The translations under genes and the position numbers were made by a program. This document shows, in pieces, positions 4,723 to 5,137 of a DNA stretch of 5,137 nucleotides (position 1 is its first letter; every line of letters starts with the position of its first letter). Below the pieces are notes generated by a model, which saw only the letters and a list, made by a program, of their open reading frames with translations, was not told where the DNA came from and did no database searches. The stretch covers positions 1 through 5,137 of the forward strand of contig JARLFW010000144.1 of the NCBI GenBank assembly GCA_031296345.1. The letters are read 5' to 3'. The DNA comes from Nitrosotalea sp. Lineage in GTDB: Archaea > Thermoproteota > Nitrososphaeria > Nitrososphaerales > Nitrosopumilaceae.

Positions 4723-5137
4723 TTAGAATTGTTCAGCAGCGCCTGAAGTATTTTCAGGACTTGGTACAGAAGACTCGACAGATGATTCGGTAACAGGTTC
4801 AGAAGTAGATTCTGATGATTTTTCAGATTCTGTTTTTTCATCACCTTTTAGTTTATCCGACCAAGATACCAGTTTACCATCCTGTTCAACACTAATGGTA
4901 TTTTGCATTCTCACTCGAATTTCAAGAGACCTAAATAAGGTCAGTAATTTTCCTCCGTCTATTATTTCAGAAACTTCTCCTCCTCGAATAAGCTCTGCAA
5001 GTTTTTCTATGACAACTTTGGACTCGTCCGGGAATTGAGCTTCGGCATTTTGAAGAACCTCAACTCCTCTATATCCAAGCTGTTTTACTACTAAATCGCG
5101 TGAAGAAATCGCTGGTTTTTTAGTTTCAGTCTTTACT
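4723..5137 (-). CDS. Hypothetical protein with acidic Ser/Glu/Thr-rich C-terminal tail (5' end outside window)
   Basis: The minus-strand frame is open from the window edge to a TAA at 4723-4725, giving 137 residues with the N-terminus missing. Residues 1-97 of the visible part look folded and mixed alpha/beta, with ISSRDLVVKQLGYRG at 10-24, VVIEKLAELIRGG at 41-53 and DGGKLLTLFRSLEIRV at 60-75. The last 40 residues are almost only S, E, T, P, V, G and A, with no basic residue after position 106, so the tail is probably disordered and strongly acidic. A GTG at 4914 could be taken for a start, but reading continues upstream through typical coding sequence, so it is an internal valine. I do not recognise the family. 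A protein-binding or DNA-mimicking tail is possible but unproven. It is followed by the 107-residue gene on the same strand after a 76-base gap. Confidence 0.75.
   Translation of the reverse strand, partial: VKTETKKPAISSRDLVVKQLGYRGVEVLQNAEAQFPDESKVVIEKLAELIRGGEVSEIIDGGKLLTLFRSLEIRVRMQNTISVEQDGKLVSWSDKLKGDEKTESEKSSESTSEPVTESSVESSVPSPENTSGAAEQF

Noticed and set aside
4723..4914. A separate 63-residue protein starting at GTG 4914
   Set aside because: The same frame continues without a stop to the window edge with coding-like sequence, so this is the C-terminal part of a longer gene.

Overview
The window looks like chromosome of an ammonia-oxidising archaeon of the Nitrososphaerota (Thaumarchaeota), most like the Nitrosopumilus/Nitrosarchaeum group. 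The sequence shows low-GC coding DNA, an archaeal-type ribosomal protein uS11, a tRNA-Thr with discriminator U and no encoded CCA, archaeal TATA boxes about 24-28 bases upstream of start codons (leaderless or nearly leaderless genes), TTG start codons and very tight packing. The genus is an inference from protein style, because no database search was possible.

Layout, left to right. A 54-residue two-CxxC zinc-ribbon-like gene (27-191, +) runs tail to tail into a YkgJ-type cysteine-cluster protein (183-743, -), with a 9-base overlap. A 120-base divergent promoter region separates the latter from a 93-residue winged-helix protein of the SSO10a/HTH_45 kind (866-1147, +). This promoter region carries an inverted repeat, one arm of which covers the probable TATA box of the winged-helix gene. 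An AT-rich spacer with T-tracts follows, then a likely 31-residue coiled-coil microprotein with its own TATA box (1389-1484, +). Next is tRNA-Thr(CGU) on the minus strand (1523-1596). It appears to share one palindromic TATA element with the divergent gene for a phosphohexomutase, probably GlmM (1650-2948, +). That gene overlaps thiamine-monophosphate kinase ThiL (2932-3888, +) by 17 bases. Ribosomal protein uS11 (3919-4326, +) follows with its own promoter, and its stop codon overlaps that of a convergent unknown gene (4323-4646, -). The window ends inside another unknown gene (4723-5137, -) whose product finishes in an acidic Ser/Glu/Thr-rich tail.

Functionally this is mostly housekeeping: sugar-phosphate isomerisation for UDP-GlcNAc or related sugar precursors, thiamine pyrophosphate synthesis, and translation (uS11, tRNA-Thr). 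Small DNA-binding and metal-binding proteins lie between them. I found no mobile element, CRISPR array, toxin-antitoxin pair or defence system. The points most worth following up are regulatory: the shared tRNA/glmM TATA palindrome, the inverted repeat before the winged-helix gene, and the 31-residue coiled-coil microprotein. The overlapping convergent stop codons are also notable.
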